Below, one piece after another: positions 18,070-23,008 of a stretch of DNA of 23,008 bases (position 1 is the first letter of the stretch; each line of letters opens with the position of its first letter). The DNA lies in assembly GCF_001186125.1 (NCBI RefSeq), contig NW_014039641.1, positions 8,539 through 31,546 on the forward strand, read 5' to 3'. A model generated the notes under the pieces. It had not been told where the DNA came from. It worked only from the letters and a program-made list of their open reading frames with translations, and searched no databases. This stretch comes from Sphaeroforma arctica JP610. Lineage: Eukaryota; Opisthokonta; Ichthyosporea; Ichthyophonida. The position numbers were made by a program, and so were the translations under genes.

Positions 18070-18597
18070 CTAGCCATGATCGTCTGGTTGCTTATTAATA
18101 TTAGCATCCGAAATAGTATTGTCTATAATATTTTTGTTGCTAGTACTGTTTTTCGTCTTCACTTGCACTCCAAACCCGCGATGCAGCCCCGATGAGTACC
18201 GTCTGCGCCCCGTTAGCCGGTCGGATTGCGAGTTGACATCCACCAATGGAGTGCTACTAGAATTGTATATTCGCGTGTGGCTCCACATCTCGATACTAGC
18301 CATACCTTTCTGACCATCGTTACTAGGTCCTACCATCTCGGAACTCCGCCACCCGCTGCTACTTCCCTCCTTTTTAGTATTGTTACTTTCACCAACGTGA
18401 CTATCAATACTACTTTTCTTAGTGTCCGATTTACCGTGCGGATGCCTCGTGTTCTCACTGAATGCTCTGGGTGCAGACGTTACTCGTTCAATGGCTTCCT
18501 CGGCCAAGGAGCGCGTATCGAACGGAAAATGCTGGCTGTGGGCATGCGCATTTTGCTGTGCGATTGGTGGCATGAATACCATTTGTTTAGTCCGCAT
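18070..18597 (-). CDS. unrecognised hydrophilic protein or terminal exon
   Basis: ATG at 18597 opens 175 codons to a TGA at 18070. The product is hydrophilic, rich in Ser, Asn, Lys and His (KSDTKKSSIDSHVGESNNTK, GRRRYSSGLHRGFGVQVKTK), probably disordered, with no family motif. A TAA lies just before the ATG. Alternatively it is a 3' exon: CGCACAG|CAAAATGCG at about 18558 is in phase 0, with a branch-like GACTAAAC about 30 nt upstream, and would fit the phase 0 donor at 19204. Confidence 0.4.
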   Translation of the reverse strand: MRTKQMVFMPPIAQQNAHAHSQHFPFDTRSLAEEAIERVTSAPRAFSENTRHPHGKSDTKKSSIDSHVGESNNTKKEGSSSGWRSSEMVGPSNDGQKGMASIEMWSHTRIYNSSSTPLVDVNSQSDRLTGRRRYSSGLHRGFGVQVKTKNSTSNKNIIDNTISDANINKQPDDHG

Positions 18598-19022
18598 ATG
18601 TTACCATTCTTTTAGTCTATGCATGTTGGTGATTGCGTACAAGAAGTTCGAGTCGCACACAACTATTCAATAGATGCCAATGCAATAGACTATATTTCAA
18701 AAATTATATTCCTTTTCGAAACATATGCTAGCAACGCAACTTACCGCTTCAGGCAAGAGTATTATCACATGAAATTATCACGTTGGTCACTGTGACAGTG
18801 GTGGTTCGCATAGATATGATTGCTGCTCTAGACACTGGTGGATATCCCACATAAGGATAGCATGTGTTGTTGAAACAGTATTATTTTTCGCAGACGAATA
18901 GGAAAATATGGATCCATGTCTCCAGTGGAAAGTCTCTTGACTGCATAACCTCATCCACTCATCTAGTAGGTGCAGCGCATGATCTTACTTACAAAACACA
19001 CATGCACACACATACAGAGCCA
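18598..19022. other. non-coding; nothing recognised
   Basis: No convincing frame or repeat. A CA-rich run starts at about 18995. Confidence 0.35.
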
Positions 19023-19153
19023 TCACACACAGAATTCATCGTGTACACTAAAACGTTTTACTACGATCTCCTCCCCTATTCCGGACTTGATTGTATATTT
19101 CAAGTACAAAAAATTTCGCAAGAAAGGAATACGCATGAGACTATCACGCTCCA
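19023..19153 (-). CDS. possible exon, minus strand
   Basis: After TATAGTAG| (acceptor-like) the minus strand reads RDSLMRIPFLRNFLYLKY, then GIGEEIVVKRFSVHDEF, and ends in TGA at 19023. The composition is protein-like. Its phase does not match the donor at 19204, so it may belong to another gene or be chance. Confidence 0.25.
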
Positions 19154-19204
19154 CTACTATATATAGAACACTTAACATGCCGCCAGATCACATCGAACAC
19201 TTAC

Positions 19205-19327
19205 CTCCTGCGACGGGCGTTTGAGCGTCAGATTGGCAGGCGATGAACTTAACCACTCTGCACTCGCATCCTGTGGTTCTGGAGCCTGTCCCATTTCACC
19301 GGGCGCTTGCAGCACTGATGTGATGGT
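19205..19327 (-). CDS. possible exon with a consensus donor, minus strand
   Basis: Bounded by CACCAG| (acceptor) and CAGGAG|GTAAGT (perfect donor). The 41 codons are open (QAPGEMGQAPEPQDASAEWL...), rich in Pro, Ala and Ser, and both ends are phase 0. No function assigned. It could splice to the frame at 18558-18070. Confidence 0.4.
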
Positions 19328-19842
19328 CTGGTGATGGAGAATTACAGAGGAAACTAGGTAAATAACAAATACTCTTAGTTCATCGATCCTATGGTTTAGA
19401 ATGCAGTAGAAGTTGATTAAAGGTTATGTAAGGGAATTTCTAGGATGTGTTGTACCCGCACATGTATAAAAGCGCCTAAGGCAGGATCGGTAGAGATACT
19501 AATAACTGTCAATCTAAGATCACATATCCACGTAATATAGTGTATATACCACGTACATAACGGACTTACAGTATATGATATTATTAAATCAATAGTAATT
19601 ACTGGTAGCGATGTCACTCTTTCATAATTTTAAGTATATTTACCCACGTACATACTTGCCATACATTTATGGTATAATTACATGTATAACAGTATCAGTT
19701 AAGTAGTGTCGCAATACGCAGCCCAAATATTAATGGCAGATTAATCTGATGTATACATCTCAAGCACGAACCCAGCATATATATATGGCAAGACGACATT
19801 CGTATTCATATTGTGGCGAGAAATAGCACCATACAAGCATAC
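19328..19842. other. non-coding; nothing recognised
   Basis: AT-rich with no convincing frame on either strand and no repeat shared with other parts of the window. Confidence 0.35.
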
Positions 19843-19897
19843 CTGCAAAGCCGCACAAAGTCCGCACGAAGCGTCTATCATATTCGAAGAGCGTACA
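19843..19897 (-). CDS. possible short exon, minus strand
   Basis: TTAACAG| and GCAG|GTATGC bound 55 nt that read CTLFEYDRRFVRTLCGFA. The splice signals are good, but 55 nt is short enough to arise by chance. Confidence 0.2.
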
Positions 19898-20077
19898 CTG
19901 TTAACTGATCCAGAAAATAAACAAAGACGGAGACTCAGCAGAAGTGAAGTGATGGTGAAATCTTACGCACACCTGAGCAGAATCCCAAAAAGATCTAATT
20001 TCCTGAGGAGAAGATGATACTCTATAACCCAATTCTGAAAGTCCGTCAAAGAGTACAAATGTTCACTAGCACGGAGA

Positions 20078-20168
20078 CAAACATATATATAGATATAGAC
20101 ATAGATATAGAGATATTTATATATATAAAAATATAAACATATATATAGATATAGATATAGATATATAT

Positions 20169-20200
<32 letters not shown>

Positions 20201-20290
20201 AACACTTACAGACACAGGCAGATACAGATACAGACACAGACACAGACGCATACACAGACATAGACATATATATGTATATATATATATCAT
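20078..20290. repeat. compound TA / ATAG / CAGATA microsatellite
   Basis: Runs of ATAGAT, TATATA and CAGACA-type units over about 210 bp. The long Tyr/Ile-rich frames on the minus strand here are artefacts of the repeat. Confidence 0.9.
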
Positions 20291-20540
20291 TATCATGTAC
20301 ATAAAAAACGGTTCAAGGTATGAGATCCTTAGGTGTTGGTGATCTTCCATACAACGTGTATGTGGCAATCACAACTGAAGATACAACAAATGAAAAGCAC
20401 TCTGCTACATTGCATAGAGCAATATCTGCAACTGGTCCATCAACTTCAGTGTGAATAAACTAAATCTCAGTACGTTGTTACTTTTTGAACCATTCAAGTG
20501 AAGTTTAAGCTGATGCATTGCCAGCGAATATATCACCTAC

Positions 20541-20690
20541 ATTAAGCCACAAAGGCCATTCAATACATACTGTCTCCATACACAAATAGTACACAACCAC
20601 ACACTTATATGGATCCTCATGCAATCGAGTGGGAATCCTCGCTTTAAAGTACAGATGAATAGCCTTGTCAGTGACAATCATGTACGGCAA
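20541..20690 (-). CDS. possible exon, minus strand
   Basis: The frame reads MIVTDKAIHLYFKARIPTRL, then CVVVYYLCMETVCIEWPLWL, and reaches AAT|GTAGGT, a donor-like site, at 20541. The composition is protein-like. The upstream acceptor (CTGAAG|, about 20692) is weak. A neighbouring segment at 20708-20777 (CTGCAG|...ATAG|GTACGT, VKPKYNIAAHLTGSYRKSIA) also looks exonic, but the intron between them would be too short, so both cannot be right as drawn. Confidence 0.3.
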
Positions 20691-20777
20691 CCTTCAGAAT
20701 AACGTACCTATGACCGCTGCTATTGACTTTCGGTACGATCCGGTGAGATGGGCCGCGATGTTGTACTTGGGTTTCAC

Positions 20778-21112
20778 CTGCAGGGTTGTATTGTGCGGAG
20801 GTTCAATGCCGGTATTGTGGGAGTCTTGATGCACACATGCTTTATACTGTCAGGCCTGGGCGTATAGATATACTGCGACTGCATATCACGATTGACGGGG
20901 AAGATCATAGCAATTGATATACTAGGCTAAAGCAGCGCAACACGGACTTGCACCTAAGGTATATAGCTCCGCTTATATGGGTAGGTATCACAGACGAACC
21001 ACAAGGCCATTCACCATCTAAGCTACAATGCGATTACCCGTTTAAACTACCAAACGGATAGACAGATGATATAGTAGACATGCGCATATACTCAATCCGG
21101 TCTCCTGGCAAA
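20778..21112. other. non-coding; nothing recognised
   Basis: No convincing frame, RNA gene or repeat. Confidence 0.35.
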
Positions 21113-21221
21113 CTACACTACACGGGTCCAAAGGAACTCATGCATGTAGTGAATGTACATCTCAAACCACAGATGCTGTACCACAGCCAGTTGTGCGCAT
21201 GACTCAAACTCGAACGTAACT
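21113..21221 (-). CDS. possible exon, minus strand
   Basis: After TTCTTTATAG| the minus strand reads TFEFESCAQLAVVQHLWFEM, then YIHYMHEFLWTRVV and a TAG at 21113. It looks like a real protein fragment. The phase does not fit the donor at 21371 in this frame; a second open frame does fit, but looks less protein-like. Confidence 0.3.
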
Positions 21222-21246
21222 ATAAAGAACCCAAGAAGGGTTCTTA

Positions 21247-21345
21247 AACAGACACAGATACACACACACGCACGTACACACACAGATACACACACACGCA
21301 CGTACACACACAGATACACACACACGCACGCACGCACACCCCCCA
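21247..21345. repeat. CA-rich minisatellite, about 3 copies of a 28-bp unit
   Basis: CAGATACACACACACGCACG plus TACACACA repeated about three times, ending in GCACGCACGC and a C run. It lies within the presumed intron between the exons at 21372-21480 and 21113-21221. Confidence 0.85.
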
Positions 21346-21371
21346 CACAAAAGAATGGAAGCAGAGCTCAC

Positions 21372-21480
21372 CTTCACAAATCTCTCCATAAAGCTAGGAT
21401 CCACCACGATATCGCCTGTGGCACTGATGATATAGACCACACCCACGTGCTTGTAGCCGAGATCGATTACTTTCAACCAG
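21372..21480 (-). CDS. probable exon, minus strand
   Basis: ACATAG| and GTGAAG|GTGAGC bound 109 nt. After one base the frame reads WLKVIDLGYKHVGVVYII, then GDIVVDPSFMERFVK, ending in phase 0. The alternating hydrophobic pattern suggests a beta-alpha fold, but I cannot name the family. It is the best-supported of the minus-strand exons here. Confidence 0.45.
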
Positions 21481-21576
21481 CTATGTATTTATGTATGAGC
21501 GCAGAGAAAGTAAACTTCAATACGTGAAACTGACGACATATAAAGCCTAATAACGATGGAAGATTATGACAAATAT

Positions 21577-22164
21577 AATGCTTGAATGTGCAAGCCGGGA
21601 TCCATTCTTTTCGATCCTACATACATACTATATGTCTATCTAAGTATAGCAAGATTATGACAAATATAATGCTTGAATGTGCAAGCCGGGATCAGTTACT
21701 TTCGATCCTACATACATACTATATGTCTATCTAAGTATAATGCTCGAATGTGCAAGCCGGGATCCATTCTTTTCGATCCTACATACATACTATATGCCTA
21801 TCTAAGTTTAATGCTTGAATGTGCAAGCCGCGATACATTTCTTTCGATCCTACATACATACTATATGTCTATCTAAGTATAATGTTTGAATGTGCAAGCC
21901 GCGATACATTCTTTTCGATCCTACATACATACTATATGTCTATCTAAGTATAATGCTCGAATGTGCAAGCCGCGATACATTTCTTTCGATCCTACACACA
22001 TACTATATGCCTATCTAAGTATAATGCTTGAATGTGCAAGCCGCGATACATTCCTTTCGATCCTACATACATACTATATGCCTATCTAAGTATAATGCTT
22101 GAATGTGCAAGCCGCGATACATTTCTTTCGATCCTACATACATACTATATGCCTATCTAAGTAT
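21577..22164. repeat. 71-bp tandem repeat array, 8 units
   Basis: Units begin at 21577, 21668, 21739, 21810, 21881, 21952, 22023 and 22094, with consensus start AATGCTTGAATGTGCAAGCC and end TATCTAAGTAT. All spacings are 71 bp except the first (91), where 20 bp of flanking AGATTATGACAAATAT-type sequence was duplicated too. Open frames across the array merely reflect the repeat. It separates the minus-strand exon at 21480 from the plus-strand exon at 22162. Confidence 0.95.
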
Positions 22165-22849
22165 ATGGGGTTGGCATTATTACGTTAAAACCAGGACACG
22201 AGGAAAGACGCTGGTTGTGCGTGGACCTTGACATAGTTGTCGAAGAAATGGACTGTTGGGGGCATTCAGAGTATTACACACACGGTAATGTACAAAAGGT
22301 TCTTTCTGAACGTACACACACACACCATGCCATCTAGACAATTGCCACAAGTGCGTATCATTCCGAGTACGTGGCCACAACAACACATACAGACACGCGC
22401 ATACAACACACTGGATCGACTAGTCACACACGCACACACTCCATATACCAGCACACACACGTTGTCCATGGACATTGCCACATCCAATAGATGAACTATC
22501 GCACATACCCGCTTTGGGACAAAACCCTAAACCCCAAACCCTAAAACCCATGGTATTCGACATACATGAACTTGGGCACGGAGGTCACTGGATCCCCGTC
22601 ATTGACAATCCTGATGCAATGAAGAAGGTATGACGGCCGGTAATGTGCCGTCGGACGAAAGTACCGAACAGGTTTGGAATGAAACGATTGAATTGTAATT
22701 AGAAATTAGAAATGTGAGTGATCAAGCTGTCCAGAAGAAAACATAGTACACCTGATGAGTTAACAACATACGCGCACAAACGTACAACAGCAACGGCACG
22801 CATCAAGTGACTTCAACAGATGGACTGGTACAACTCTGATGTGTTTGAG
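22162..22849 (+). CDS. spliced gene, three visible exons, unrecognised
   Basis: Exon a (22162-22284) follows TATCTAAG| and reads GVGIITLKPGHEERRWLCVD, then IVVEEMDCWGHSEYYTH, ending one base into a codon at ACACG|GTAATG. Exon b (22491-22627) follows CCAATAG|, completes that codon (G plus AT), and reads ELSHIPALGQNPKPQTLK, then FDIHELGHGGHWIPVIDN, ending in phase 0 at AAGAAG|GTATGA. Exon c (22820-22849) is 30 nt between TTCAACAG| and TTTGAG|GTTAGT, reading MDWYNSDVFE. Phases agree at both introns and there are no stops. The start codon lies upstream and the 3' part runs off the window. I do not recognise the protein. The model is my inference from splice sites. Confidence 0.55.
22521..22550 (+). 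repeat. short telomere-like CCCTAAA tract inside an exon
   Basis: AAAACCCTAAACCCCAAACC and CTAAAACCC: three imperfect CCCTAAA-type units. They fall within exon b and are translated as QNPKPQTLKP in its frame. Confidence 0.7.
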
Positions 22850-22919
22850 GTTAGTGCATTTATACCGGATAATGATTGTTAATGAAATGAAATGAATAAA
22901 CGTAGCTACCTATGCAAGG

Positions 22920-22923
22920 ACAA

Positions 22924-22963
<40 letters not shown>

Positions 22964-23008
22964 CAATATATATATATATATATATATACTATATATATAT
23001 AGTANATA
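22920..23008. repeat. (AT)n microsatellite to the window end
   Basis: Several pure TA runs broken by ATACATA, ending with one ambiguous base (n) at 23005. Typical of a place where an assembly stops. Confidence 0.9.

Noticed and set aside
18640-18660. tRNA gene suggested by GTTCGAGTC (B-box-like)
   Set aside because: No A box, acceptor stem or cloverleaf can be drawn around it.
19963-20368. Tyr/Ile- or Val/Ser-rich minus-strand frames
   Set aside because: Translations of a microsatellite.
21577-22164. CRISPR array
   Set aside because: The units are contiguous tandem copies with no unique spacers, in a eukaryotic context.
22521-22550. Chromosome end (telomere) signal
   Set aside because: Only about three imperfect units, followed by hundreds of bases of non-telomeric sequence, and the tract lies within an open exon frame.

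Overview
This is a repeat-rich, gene-poor piece of a eukaryotic nuclear genome. It has GT-AG introns, two LTR retrotransposons of different superfamilies, abundant AT/CA microsatellites and minisatellites, and an ambiguous base three positions from the end, as in a draft contig. I cannot name the organism. A unicellular eukaryote fits the short introns and closely spaced genes, but that is inference.

Layout. Positions 1-520 hold a 23-bp minisatellite and non-coding sequence, and 521-1108 an unrecognised + strand open frame that runs into microsatellite. From 10788 down to 1413 the minus strand carries three broken genes: a seven-transmembrane protein (10788-9634), a ferric-reductase/NADPH-oxidase-like flavocytochrome (9607-7138), and an unrecognised protein, 'gene X' (7075-1413). 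Gene X is split by a dead Ty1/copia element (2502-6380) with a perfect 5-bp target duplication. Removing the element and one copy of the duplication rejoins the gene X frame. The copia element itself carries a roughly 345-bp insertion, and a second copy of that repeat sits in the 5' part of the ferric-reductase gene.

A dead Ty3/gypsy-like element fills 11093-16888. Its gag, protease, reverse transcriptase and RNase H lie on the + strand, its integrase on the - strand, and its two LTR copies are in direct orientation. One inversion of about 3.5 kb (near 13203-16741) would restore the canonical order. From 16.9 to 21.5 kb the sequence is mostly non-coding, with scattered possible exons of one or more minus-strand genes. 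A 71-bp tandem array (21577-22164) precedes a + strand gene whose three visible exons have matching intron phases; a telomere-like CCCTAAA tract lies inside one exon.

The broken minus-strand genes and the gypsy integrase share one feature: single in-frame stops within otherwise open, conserved frames, each one T-to-C change from a Gln or Arg codon. With several frameshifts and three layers of insertion, this points to relaxed, decaying sequence. A C-to-T biased mutational process is a testable alternative to ordinary decay.
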